Shown here: positions 8,824 through 16,844 of the stretch, one piece after another
Position numbering within the stretch: position 1 is the stretch's first letter
How the letters are laid out: each line of letters begins with the position of its first letter
Assembly (NCBI RefSeq): GCF_033547155.1
Contig: NZ_CP137892.1
Span: 3,410,001-3,474,000, forward strand
Source: Pseudomonas benzenivorans
GTDB lineage: Bacteria; Pseudomonadota; Gammaproteobacteria; Pseudomonadales; Pseudomonadaceae
Direction of reading: 5' to 3'
DNA length: 64,000 nt
The notes under the pieces: model-generated
The model's database searches: none
What the model was told of the DNA's origin: nothing
What the model saw: the letters and a program-made list of their open reading frames with translations, nothing else
Translations under genes and position numbers: made by a program

Positions 8824-10109
8824 GCCCCCCTGGCCAGGCGTAGCCCGGAAAACTGCCAGCGCATGGCCGGGTAGAAGAAGTTGCGGTAACTGCCGCGGAT
8901 ATGCGCTTGCGGGGTGGCACAGCAGCCGCCGCGCAGCACCATCTGCCCGCACATGAATTTGCCGTTGTATTCCCCCAGGCTGCCTTCCAGGGCGCGGAAG
9001 CCCGGGTAGGGGCGAAAGGCGCTGCCGGTCCACTCCCAGACATCGCCGAACAGCTGCGCCGGGCCGCTCTTCTGGGCCGCTGCGGCCATCGGCTGCAGCC
9101 AGTCCTGCTCGAGGAAGTTGCCCGTCATCGGCTCACTCTGGGCCGCCAACTCCCACTCGGCCTCGCTCGGCAGCCGCGCCTCGGCCCAGGCGGCGAAGGC
9201 CTCGGCCTCGTAGTAGCTCAGGTGGCACACCGGCGCCTGCGGGTCCAGCTCGCGCAGGCCGCCGAGGGTCATCTCCTGCCAGGCGCCGTCGGCCTGCCGC
9301 CAGTACAGCGGGGCCTGCCAGCCGGCCCGCTGCAGCAGGTCCCAGCCATCGGCCAGCCACCAGTCGCTGCGCCTATAGCCGCCATCGGCGATGAAGGCGG
9401 CGTACTCGGCATTGCTCACCGGCCGGCTGGCCAGCTGGAAGTCCTCGACGAACACCCGGTGGCGCGGCCGTTCGCAATCGAAGGCGAAGCCCGCGTCGCC
9501 ATGGCCGATATGGCCGATGCCGCCGGGATAGCGGTGCCAGCGCAGCGGCTCGGCCGAGCGCACAACCGCGGCGCGCAGGTCGCTGCGGTAGGCCGGCAGC
9601 AGCGGGTTCTGCGCGAGGATGTGCTTGATGTCCATCAGCAGCAGCTCCTGGTGCTGCTGCTCGTGCTGCAGGCCCAGCTCGACACGGCGGGCGATTTCCG
9701 CCGCCTGCTCGGCCGGCGACTGCGCCAACAGCCGGTCCATGGCCTGGTCGACATGGGCCCGGTAGCGGTACACCTCGGCCACGCTGGGCCGCGACAGCAG
9801 GCCGCGCTGGGCGCGGGGAAAGGGCGTGCCGTGGGTCTGGTAGTAGGAGTTGAACAGGTGGTCGTAGCGCTCGTCCAGCACCCGGTAGCCGGCCAGGTAG
9901 GGCCGCAGCAGGAAGGCCTCGAAGAACCAGCTGACATGGGCCAGGTGCCATTTCGGCGGGCTCACGTCCGCCATGCTCTGGACGCCGTAGTCCTCCACCA
10001 GCAGAGGCTGGCAGAGCCGCTCGCTCTGGGCGCGCACCAAGCGGTAGCGGGCACGCAGGGACGCCCATTCGCCCTCTGCCGAATCTGCCGCCTGGGCCTG
10101 TCTGGTCAT
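8820..10109 (-). CDS. egtB: Ergothioneine biosynthesis protein EgtB (hercynine sulfoxide synthase type)
   Basis: The ATG at 10109 has GAGGAG 7 nt upstream. The 429-residue protein has an N-terminal DinB-like domain supplying the iron ligands (H in WHLAHVSWFFE and the two in LQHEQQHQE) and a C-terminal formylglycine-generating-enzyme-like domain (from about 230; RPVSNAEYAAFI, LPSEAEWELAA, FGDVWEWT, RGGCCATP). EgtB joins a thiol to hercynine with O2 using non-haem iron. No egtA, egtC or egtE lies nearby, so the thiol donor and lyase are unresolved. The selenoneine enzyme SenA is a close relative, but no senB or senC is seen here. Confidence 0.88.
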   Translation of the reverse strand: MTRQAQAADSAEGEWASLRARYRLVRAQSERLCQPLLVEDYGVQSMADVSPPKWHLAHVSWFFEAFLLRPYLAGYRVLDERYDHLFNSYYQTHGTPFPRAQRGLLSRPSVAEVYRYRAHVDQAMDRLLAQSPAEQAAEIARRVELGLQHEQQHQELLLMDIKHILAQNPLLPAYRSDLRAAVVRSAEPLRWHRYPGGIGHIGHGDAGFAFDCERPRHRVFVEDFQLASRPVSNAEYAAFIADGGYRRSDWWLADGWDLLQRAGWQAPLYWRQADGAWQEMTLGGLRELDPQAPVCHLSYYEAEAFAAWAEARLPSEAEWELAAQSEPMTGNFLEQDWLQPMAAAAQKSGPAQLFGDVWEWTGSAFRPYPGFRALEGSLGEYNGKFMCGQMVLRGGCCATPQAHIRGSYRNFFYPAMRWQFSGLRLARGA

Positions 10110-10326
10110 CGCCACGCTCCTCTGCGGGCAGCCGAGCGCGATCGCTTGATCGGCGGCTGCGCCCTTCAAAGCCTAGATGACACCCGGACGGCTGCCGATC
10201 AGCGACGACAGACGGCCCGGCTGGATCGCCGCAAGTAGGCCGGTGCTATCTGCCGACAACTGACCCATGCCCGGCGGCGGCGTAACAGGCACAATAGCGC
10301 CCCCGATTCCGCGCCGCCGAACCGCC

Positions 10327-11274
10327 ATGCCCGAATTCACCACCGATCTGGACCTCGCCTGCGCCCACCTGCGCGCCGGCCAACTGCTCGCCCTGCCCAC
10401 CGAGACCGTCTACGGCCTGGCCGCCGATGCGCGCAATGCCGAGGCGGTGGCGCGGGTGTTCGCCCTCAAGGGCCGGCCCAGCAGCAATCCGCTGATTGTC
10501 CACCTGGCCGAGGCGAGCCAGGCCGCCGACTGGGCCGCGAGCATCGGGCCGGATGCCCAGCGCCTGATGGCACGCTTCTGGCCCGGCCCCCTGACCCTGG
10601 TGCTGCCCGCTGCCGATTGGGTGCCGCGCAGCATCACCGCCGGCCAGGACAGCGTGGCCCTGCGGGTGCCGGCCCATCCTCTGGCGCGCCGGCTGCTGGA
10701 GCGTTTCGCCGGCGCCCTGGTGGCGCCCTCGGCCAACCGCTACATGTCCATCAGCCCCACGTGCAGCGCCCACGTGGCCCAGCAGTTCGCCGAAACCGAC
10801 CTGTTGATCCTCGAGGGTGGCGAATGCCGGGTGGGGCTGGAGTCGACCATCGTCAGCCTGCTGCCGGGCCAGGCGCCGCGGCTGCTGCGCGAAGGCATGC
10901 TGGCGGCCGGCGAGATCGAAGCACTGCTCGGCCAGCCCCTGAACCGGGGCAGCGAAGGTGCCGTGCGGGCGCCCGGCCAGCATCACCGGCATTACGCCCC
11001 GGGCACCCCGAGCTGGCGCTTTCGCCAGCTGCCGCAAGAGGCCCTGGACGACCCCGCCTGCGGCTGGCTCTGGTGCGGCCAGGCACGCCCCAGCGCCGGC
11101 CCGGCCCTGGACCTGGGCGCGGACCCGGCCGACTATGCCCAGGGCCTGTATGCCGCGCTCTACCGCCTGGACGCGCTGGGCCTGCAGCGCCTGCTGATCC
11201 AGAGCCCACCGGCGGACGAGGCCTGGGCGGCGGTGAGCGACCGCCTGGCCCGGGCCAGCACGCCGCTCGACTGA
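10327..11274 (+). CDS. Threonylcarbamoyl-AMP synthase, Sua5/TsaC2 type
   Basis: The 315-residue protein starts at ATG 10327. Residues 1-200 are the YrdC/TsaC domain: TETVYGLAADA, the KGRP.SNPLIVH nucleotide-binding lysine and arginine, and APSANR. The remaining 110 residues form the extra Sua5 domain, entered through HHRHYAPGTP. The enzyme makes threonylcarbamoyl-AMP from threonine, bicarbonate and ATP for t6A37 of tRNAs reading ANN codons. Pseudomonas usually also has a short TsaC elsewhere, so this may be a paralogue. It is divergent from egtBD, across a 217-bp region. Confidence 0.88.
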   Translation: MPEFTTDLDLACAHLRAGQLLALPTETVYGLAADARNAEAVARVFALKGRPSSNPLIVHLAEASQAADWAASIGPDAQRLMARFWPGPLTLVLPAADWVPRSITAGQDSVALRVPAHPLARRLLERFAGALVAPSANRYMSISPTCSAHVAQQFAETDLLILEGGECRVGLESTIVSLLPGQAPRLLREGMLAAGEIEALLGQPLNRGSEGAVRAPGQHHRHYAPGTPSWRFRQLPQEALDDPACGWLWCGQARPSAGPALDLGADPADYAQGLYAALYRLDALGLQRLLIQSPPADEAWAAVSDRLARASTPLD

Positions 11275-11399
11275 GGCGGCCGCATCAGGCCGGCCGCGCC
11301 GGGCACAGTTCGGCGCCCTCGGTGAGCCCCCCGCCGCTGCCACATGACCCCGCTGCAATACCGCGTGACGCAGCGCGGCTGACGCCGCGCCCGGGGCCG

Positions 11400-12284
11400 C
11401 TACAGGAGTGCGAGGCGCGCCGCGTCGAACTGCTCCGGCCAGTCGCGGCGGGTGAACACCTGGCCCTGCTCGCGCACCCGGCACACCCCGTCCAGGTCCA
11501 GGTCGCAGAGCAGCCATTGGCTTTGCGTCGGGCACAGTTCGGCGCTCTCGGCGAGCACGCCGCCGGCCGGCAGGCCGTAGTCCGGCGGCAGGTAGAGCGC
11601 GGCGCGGCCGATGTTCTCGTCCAGCGCCGGCGACCAGGGCGCCAGGCCCACGGTGGGGGCTTGCAGCACGGCGATCTGGTTCTCCAGGGCGCGGGCCTGG
11701 GCGCCGATGCGCACGCGGTGGAAACCCGCCTCGGTGTCGGTGCAGCTGGGCGCCAGGATCAGGTCGGCGCCGGCCTCAGCCAGGCGCCGGGCGAGCAGGG
11801 GAAACTCGTTGTCATAGCAGATCAGGATGCCCAGCTTGCCCAGGGCGGTGTCGAACACCCGCAGCCCCTCGCCGCCCTCGATCCGCCACTGCTCGCGCTC
11901 GAAGCGGGTCATGATCAGCTTGTCCTGGCTGCCCAGATTGCCCTCGGGGCCGAACAGCCAGGCGCGGTTGCGGTAGCGGCCGTCGGCGTCCAGCACCGGC
12001 AGCGAACCGGGTTGCAGGTAGACGCCGAGGCGCCGCGCCAGGTCTTCGCACAGGTCCAGCCAGGCCGGCAGCAATGGCTGGATGCCGGCAATGGAACCCT
12101 GCAGCTCGCCACGCTGGGCGGCCGGCAGCTGGCCGCTGAGCACCAACCCGGCGTATTCGGGCAGCAGCAGCAGCTGGGCGCCCTGCCCCGCCGCGTCTTC
12201 GCACAGCGCGCTGAGGTGGGCAGCGTAGGCCTCCCAGCTCTCCAGCAGGTCGATGTGGTATTGGCAGGCGGCGACGCGGATCAC
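11400..12284 (-). CDS. Carbon-nitrogen hydrolase (nitrilase superfamily)
   Basis: The GTG at 12284 has AAGGAG upstream and overlaps the stop of the acetyltransferase gene by 4 nt (GTGA). The 294-residue product has the nitrilase Glu-Lys-Cys triad in order: E in LLLLPEYAGL, K in LGSQDKLIMTRFE and C in LGILICYDNEFPLL. It should hydrolyse an amide or nitrile; the substrate is unknown. Coupling with a GNAT acetyltransferase suggests a two-step acyl or amide modification or removal. Confidence 0.85.
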   Translation of the reverse strand: MIRVAACQYHIDLLESWEAYAAHLSALCEDAAGQGAQLLLLPEYAGLVLSGQLPAAQRGELQGSIAGIQPLLPAWLDLCEDLARRLGVYLQPGSLPVLDADGRYRNRAWLFGPEGNLGSQDKLIMTRFEREQWRIEGGEGLRVFDTALGKLGILICYDNEFPLLARRLAEAGADLILAPSCTDTEAGFHRVRIGAQARALENQIAVLQAPTVGLAPWSPALDENIGRAALYLPPDYGLPAGGVLAESAELCPTQSQWLLCDLDLDGVCRVREQGQVFTRRDWPEQFDAARLALL

Positions 12285-12871
12285 GGGCGGATCTCCTTCA
12301 GCCAGAACGACAGGGGCTTGGCCGACTCCTGGCTTTCGTCCAGGTCCTGCCAGACGTACTCGGTGCGCAGCTCCGGATGATGCTGGTAGCCACGCCGCGC
12401 CCAAAACGCGTTCAGCGGCTGATAGTCGGCCGGCCGGCGGGGGTGATCGTCCGGCCGCTCGACCGCGCAGAAGGCGCACCAGTCGAAGCGCCCCAGGCGC
12501 CGGGCGAAGCCTTCGCGCTTGGCGAAGAAGCCCACGCCCAGGCCCTGGCCGCGGTAGTCCGGGAGCAGCAGCGACTCGCCGAAGTAGAAGATGCGCTCGG
12601 TGTCCCAGCCCTGCTCGAGGAAGGGCCGCTGGAACTCGGCGGTCTCGTCGGCCAGGGGCAGGCCGGTGGAGGCACCGACCACCCGTTCATGATCGAGCAC
12701 CAGCACGCACAGGCTGTCGGCCGATTGCGCGTAGGTCTTCAGGTAGTCGGCCTCGTAGGCCAGGGAACCGTCGTAGAGATAGGGAAACTCGCGAAATACG
12801 GCGATGCGCAGGCGGGCGAGGTCCTCGATGTAGGGCGCGATGGCGGCGCCATGCAGCAGGCGGATGTCCAT
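12281..12871 (-). CDS. GNAT-family N-acetyltransferase
   Basis: This 196-residue protein starts at ATG 12871 and carries the acetyl-CoA pyrophosphate loop YRGQGLGVGFF (about 113-123), preceded by FGESLLLPDY. Later residues include ERPDDHPRRPADYQPLNAFWARRGY, split in a standard GNAT C-terminal half. It is coupled to the downstream nitrilase and transcribed divergently from a SnoaL-like gene 112 bp away. The substrate is unknown. The ribosome-binding site is weak, so an upstream start cannot be excluded. Confidence 0.8.
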   Translation of the reverse strand: MDIRLLHGAAIAPYIEDLARLRIAVFREFPYLYDGSLAYEADYLKTYAQSADSLCVLVLDHERVVGASTGLPLADETAEFQRPFLEQGWDTERIFYFGESLLLPDYRGQGLGVGFFAKREGFARRLGRFDWCAFCAVERPDDHPRRPADYQPLNAFWARRGYQHHPELRTEYVWQDLDESQESAKPLSFWLKEIRP

Positions 12872-12983
12872 GGTCAGGTCGTTCCGTCGCAGGGAGGTGA
12901 CGCAGGCAGCTAAGCCGGCATGAGTGCCCGAAACTATCATGTCGACCCGTTTCTACTTTCCCCATTGCGACTGGAGCATTGCC

Positions 12984-13382
12984 ATGACCGCTACCGAACT
13001 GGTGCAGGCCTACTACGCCGCCTTCAATGCCGGCGACATGCCGGCCTTCCTCGCCCTGCTCGACGAGGAGGTGGTGCACGACATCAACCAGGGCGAGCGG
13101 CAGACCGGCAAGGTCGCCTTCGCCGCCTTCATGGACAAGATGAACCGCTGCTACCGCGAGCGCCTGAGCGACATCGTGGTCATGCAGAACCAAGACGGCA
13201 ACCGCGCCGCCGCCGAGTTCGTGGTGCACGGCGAGTACCTGGCCGACGACGAGGGCCTGCCGCCCGCCCAGGGCCAGACCTACGTGCTGCCGGCCGGCGC
13301 CTTCTTCGAGATCGACGGCGGCAAGATCAAGCGCATCAGCAACTACTACAACCTCAACGACTGGATCGCCCAGGTCGCTTGA
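12984..13382 (+). CDS. SnoaL / ketosteroid-isomerase-like (NTF2-fold) protein
   Basis: The ATG at 12984 has GGAG 7 nt upstream. The 132-residue protein has the NTF2-like pattern: VQAYYAAFNAGDMPAFLALLDEEVVHD at the start, a charged pocket region, and FFEIDGGKIKRISNYYNLNDWI at the end. Such proteins are small-molecule isomerases, hydrolases or binding proteins, and the substrate is not inferable. It is divergent from the GNAT-nitrilase pair, an arrangement I recall from other proteobacteria but with no established pathway. Confidence 0.8.
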   Translation: MTATELVQAYYAAFNAGDMPAFLALLDEEVVHDINQGERQTGKVAFAAFMDKMNRCYRERLSDIVVMQNQDGNRAAAEFVVHGEYLADDEGLPPAQGQTYVLPAGAFFEIDGGKIKRISNYYNLNDWIAQVA

Positions 13383-13504
13383 GCCGAGCGCCCAGCCCCC
13401 TGCTACCTGCCGGCGCACGGCCCCTGGACGGCTGGCGCCGCCCCCGCCTGCGGCAGGCCAAGGGCCTCGGCGCGCCCGGCGGATTGCAGGGAAGGGTGGA
13501 TGCC

Positions 13505-14002
13505 TCAGAGCGGCCCGCGCAGGCCGCGCAGATAACGGTACAGCTGGCGCGCCACGGGCACCGGCAGGCGGATGCTGCGGGTGCCGCTCTGCAGGGCATG
13601 GTCGATCTGCCGGCGCACCCGCCAGGCGGCGTAGACCGAAAAATCGCAGCGCGAGTCGAGGTCGTAGGCCTGCACGGCCTGCCACAAGCCGAGGCTGCCC
13701 TCCTCGATCAACGCGGACAAGGGCAGACCGCGGCCCTGGCAATCCGCCGCGAGCCGCGCCACCAGTTGCCGATGCAGCTCGGCCAGGGGCTCGCTGGCCT
13801 CCGGATCGCCTGCGCGGGCCTGGGTGATGAAGCGCCGCACATCCTGGGGCGTGTGCGTCGAGCTGTAGCCAATCGACTCGAGATAACGCCCGATGGCTGC
13901 GGCGGCCGGTACGCTGGCCAGCGGGTCCGGATAGGCCCAGCAGCCACCCCGCGCCTCCAGCGCCTGGAGTTCGGCCCCGAGCTCGAACAGTCTGTCGTGC
14001 AT
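13505..14002 (-). CDS. Truncated RpoS/RpoD-like sigma factor (regions 1.2-2 only)
   Basis: The ATG at 14002 (or GTG 14011) begins a 165-residue protein. DPLASVPAAAAIGRYLESIGY resembles sigma region 1.2, and SALIEEGSLGLWQAVQAYDLD then CDFSVYAAWRVRRQIDHAL match region 2. It stops right after SIRLPVPVARQLYRYLR, where region 3 should begin, so regions 3 and 4 (-35 recognition) are missing. No continuation is seen downstream in any frame. The tryptophan pair used for promoter melting in housekeeping sigma factors is reduced to one (AAWR in place of ATWW). It may be a decoy, anti-sigma-like factor, or a relic kept in frame. Confidence 0.7.
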   Translation of the reverse strand: MHDRLFELGAELQALEARGGCWAYPDPLASVPAAAAIGRYLESIGYSSTHTPQDVRRFITQARAGDPEASEPLAELHRQLVARLAADCQGRGLPLSALIEEGSLGLWQAVQAYDLDSRCDFSVYAAWRVRRQIDHALQSGTRSIRLPVPVARQLYRYLRGLRGPL

Positions 14003-14187
14003 GTTGACCACCCTGGGATCGCCACGAACAGTACCAGGCTAGACGAGCACGGCTGCCGCCCTGTTGATCCGCATCAAGATCGGCACTCCCCGCAGGCCCT
14101 GCGCCGACCAATGGTCGGCAGCCCAGGACCTGTACGCAAAGCGCCTGCACCCGGTGATGCCGCGCTCGACGACCTCCCGTACAGCGC

Positions 14188-14496
14188 CTAGGACGCGGCG
14201 CGCCCCGCCAACTGGATCGGCCCGCCGCCCCGCTCGCGCCGCTGCGCCAGATAACGACTGCAACTGACGCGCAGGAAGGAGGCGAAGTTGACCACCTCGC
14301 CACGGTAGTCCATGACCTCCTCGTACAGCTTGCCGATCAGCTGGTTGGTGGTCATGCCGTCGACCTCGGCGATCTCCTGCAGGATGTCCCAGAACTGGTT
14401 CTCCAGGCGCAGGGTGGTCACCACCCCGCCGATGCGCAACGAGCGCGAGCGGGACTCGTAGAGAATCGGGTCGGCTTTGACATAGAGCTCGCACAT
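14188..14496 (-). CDS. Ribbon-helix-helix domain protein
   Basis: This 102-residue protein starts at ATG 14496 after a GAGGAGG site. The stretch RSRSLRIGGVVTTLRLENQFWDILQEIAEVDGMTTNQLI (about 16-54, quoted in part) has the strand and two-helix order of RHH_4 DNA-binding proteins, which are antitoxin-like dimers. No toxin gene sits beside it. The region 14003-14187 between it and the sigma-like gene holds no evident gene. Confidence 0.75.
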   Translation of the reverse strand: MCELYVKADPILYESRSRSLRIGGVVTTLRLENQFWDILQEIAEVDGMTTNQLIGKLYEEVMDYRGEVVNFASFLRVSCSRYLAQRRERGGGPIQLAGRAAS

Positions 14497-14529
14497 GGCC
14501 GCAGGCCTCCTCGGGGTCGGGCGGCCAGC

Positions 14530-15111
14530 TTACAGGCTGATCCTGGTGCCCAGCAGCCCCAGGAAGGCGGCCAGCCAGGCCGGATGCGCCGGCCAGGCCG
14601 GGGCGGTGACCAGGTTGCCCTGGACGTGGGCATGGTCCACGGCGATGTCCATGTAGCGACCGCCGGCCAGGCGCACCTCCGGCGCACAGGCCGGGTAGGC
14701 GCTGCACTCGCGCCCTTCGAGCACGCCGGCCGCGGCCAGCAGCTGGGCGCCGTGACAGACCGCGGCGATCGGCTTGGCGTCCTTGGCGAAGGCCTGTACC
14801 AGCTCCAGCACCCGGGGGTTCAGGCGCAGGTATTCCGGGGCGCGACCGCCGGGAATCAGCAGGGCGTCGTAATGCTCGGCCTGCACCTCGGCGAAGTCGA
14901 AGTTCAGGGCGAAGTGATGCCCGGGCTTCTCGCTGTAGGTCTGCTCGCCTTCGAAGTCATGGATGGCCGTGCGCACCGATTGCCCCGCGGTCTTGTCCGG
15001 GCACACCGCATGCACGCAGTGACCGACCATCTGCAGGGCCTGGAACGGCACCATGACCTCGTAGTCTTCCACGTAGTCGCCGACGAGCATCAGAATCTTT
15101 TTCGCTGCCAT
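14530..15111 (-). CDS. DJ-1/PfpI-family protein
   Basis: The ATG at 15111 has AGGAG upstream. The 193-residue protein has the DJ-1 fold with the nucleophile elbow AVCHGAQLL (cysteine near 118) and the acidic residue in [10 protein letters not shown] (near 15). [11 protein letters not shown] contributes the oxyanion region. Relatives are glutamine-amidotransferase-like proteins, chaperones or glyoxalase/deglycase-type stress proteins; the activity here is not established. It is followed at 34 bp by the RHH gene, possibly in the same transcript. Confidence 0.85.
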   Translation of the reverse strand: MAAKKILMLVGDYVEDYEVMVPFQALQMVGHCVHAVCPDKTAGQSVRTAIHDFEGEQTYSEKPGHHFALNFDFAEVQAEHYDALLIPGGRAPEYLRLNPRVLELVQAFAKDAKPIAAVCHGAQLLAAAGVLEGRECSAYPACAPEVRLAGGRYMDIAVDHAHVQGNLVTAPAWPAHPAWLAAFLGLLGTRISL

Positions 15112-15195
15112 GGGGTTCTCCTGAACAAGGTTACGGGCGAAAGGAGTATCCGCCGCCTAAGGAGTAGACAGGTAATAGCCCGGAACTACGCCCGC

Positions 15196-16389
15196 CTAGC
15201 GGCGGCGATCGAGCAGGTTCACCGCCAGGCGGTCCAGCCAGCCCCACAGGCGTTGCTGCACCCGCTGCCACCAGGGCTGGGCCCGCCAGGCGTCCAGGCT
15301 GATCTCCAGGCTGTCGGCGAAATCCGTGCGGAAGCTGGCCAGCACCGCCTCGGTCAGCTGGGGGTCGAGGGCCTCCAGGTTGGCATCGAGGTTGAAGCGC
15401 AGGTTCCAGTGGTCGAAGTTGCAGGAACCGACGCTGACCCAGTCGTCCACCAGCACCATCTTCAGGTGCAAAAAGCGCGGCTGGTACTCGAAGACCCGCA
15501 CCCCGGCCTTGAGCAGCTTGGGGTAGTAACGCTCACCGGCGAAGCGTACCGGTGGATGGTCGCTATGCCGGCCACTGGTCAGCAGGCATACCTCGACCCC
15601 CCGGGCGGCGGCCTTGCGCAGGGCGCGGCGGACCTTCCAGGTGGGCAGAAAGTAGGGCGTGGCCAGCCAGATGCGCCGCTCGGCGCCGCACAGGGCGCGC
15701 ACCAGGGCCTGCAGGATATCGCGGTGCTGGCGCGCATCGGCATAGGCCAGCCGCCCCCAGCCCGTGCCTTCGCCGGGAGACGAGGGCAGTCGCTTGACCG
15801 CCGAAAAGCCCCGGGGGCGCCAGGCCTGACGGGTAGCACAGGCCTGCCACTGATGGACGAACAGCTGCTGCCAGTCCGCGACCAGGGGGCCGGCGATCTC
15901 CACCATCACCTCGTGCCAGAGGCTCGGCGCCACGCCGGGCTGCCAGAACTCGTCGGTCGAGCCGGTGCCGCCGACGAAGGCCAGGCGCTCATCGACCAGC
16001 AGCAGCTTGCGATGGTCGCGGTAGAAATTGCGCATGCCGTGTTTCCAGCGCAGCGGGTTGTACCAGCGCAGCTGCACCCCGGCCAGGCTCAGCCGGAGCC
16101 TGTCGGCCTGGCGCAGGCCCTGGGAACCGTAAGCATCGAACAGGCAACGCACCTCGACGCCGCGCTGCGCCGCCTTGCACAGCGCCAGCACCAAGGCGCC
16201 GCTGCAGGCGCCGCTCTCGATCAGGTACAACTCCAGCTCGACCTGCCGCTCGGCGCCTTCGATCGCCGCGAGCATGCGCGGGAAGAAGGTCGAGCCGTCG
16301 CGCAGCAGGGCGAACCTGTTGCCGCTGCGCCAGGGGAAGATCGTCCCGGGCATCAGCAGGCGGTCAAGGGCGGTGGAGTGGAACGCCAT
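15196..16389 (-). CDS. clsB: Phospholipase D-type cardiolipin synthase B
   Basis: This 397-residue protein has two HKD motifs: NFYRDHRKLLLVDE (HxKxxxxD, about 124-137) and FLHLKMVLVDD (about 297-307), each followed by GGTGSTDEFW or GSCNFDHWNLRFN as in ClsB. It would transfer a phosphatidyl group to glycerol or phosphatidylglycerol at the inner membrane. The N-terminus has no clear TM pair, as for ClsB rather than ClsA. The start at ATG 16389 lacks a strong ribosome-binding site, and the frame continues upstream, so the start is uncertain. The gene symbol is by resemblance. Confidence 0.75.
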   Translation of the reverse strand: MAFHSTALDRLLMPGTIFPWRSGNRFALLRDGSTFFPRMLAAIEGAERQVELELYLIESGACSGALVLALCKAAQRGVEVRCLFDAYGSQGLRQADRLRLSLAGVQLRWYNPLRWKHGMRNFYRDHRKLLLVDERLAFVGGTGSTDEFWQPGVAPSLWHEVMVEIAGPLVADWQQLFVHQWQACATRQAWRPRGFSAVKRLPSSPGEGTGWGRLAYADARQHRDILQALVRALCGAERRIWLATPYFLPTWKVRRALRKAAARGVEVCLLTSGRHSDHPPVRFAGERYYPKLLKAGVRVFEYQPRFLHLKMVLVDDWVSVGSCNFDHWNLRFNLDANLEALDPQLTEAVLASFRTDFADSLEISLDAWRAQPWWQRVQQRLWGWLDRLAVNLLDRRR

Positions 16390-16514
16390 GGGGCGTGCGG
16401 CTGGCGCATAGAACCTCGGCAGGAAGGCGACGCTGGCGCCACCATAGCCGCCCGCGCGTGCCCGAGCAAACCGCCGCGCCGGCCCGGCTCGCGGCCGGCG
16501 CCCGGCGCGCGCTG

Positions 16515-16844
16515 CTAGGGCAGTGGCGCGGCCTGCGGCAGCAGGCGGCAGCCCTGCCTCGGCCCCAGCCATTGCGCGCTTTGCGTGCTGCCCAGGCCAC
16601 GGGCGGTCACCCGCCGCGCGGACGGCTCGTCGACCAAGGCGCTGAGCGGCAGGTACTGCTCGACATAGGCGGTGCAATACGCGGCCGGGTTGCCGACCAC
16701 GTAGCGGCAGGAGCAGTACTCCTTGGCCGAATAGGCGCCGAGAATGGCGGGGAAGGCTTGCAGATCGACACGGTTGTGCCAGGCCAGCAGGGCCAGCAGC
16801 AACGCGACCGGCAGCAGCACGCTACGCAGCGGGCGGCGGATCAT
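16515..16844 (-). CDS. Small secreted or membrane-anchored cysteine-rich protein
   Basis: The ATG at 16844 overlaps the TGA of the serine hydrolase gene by 4 nt. The 109-residue product begins with a basic tip and a hydrophobic stretch (PLRSVLLPVALLLALLAW) and has five cysteines: CSC near 43-45, YC near 57 and GC near 100. A signal peptide or anchor is likely, with the rest periplasmic. I do not recognise the family; coupling suggests it works with, or is matured beside, the hydrolase. Confidence 0.7.
   Translation of the reverse strand: MIRRPLRSVLLPVALLLALLAWHNRVDLQAFPAILGAYSAKEYCSCRYVVGNPAAYCTAYVEQYLPLSALVDEPSARRVTARGLGSTQSAQWLGPRQGCRLLPQAAPLP

Noticed and set aside
8820..10109. Assigning the EgtB-like gene to selenoneine synthesis (SenA)
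   Set aside because: No senB or senC gene is nearby, and the partner is egtD, so EgtB is the simpler call.
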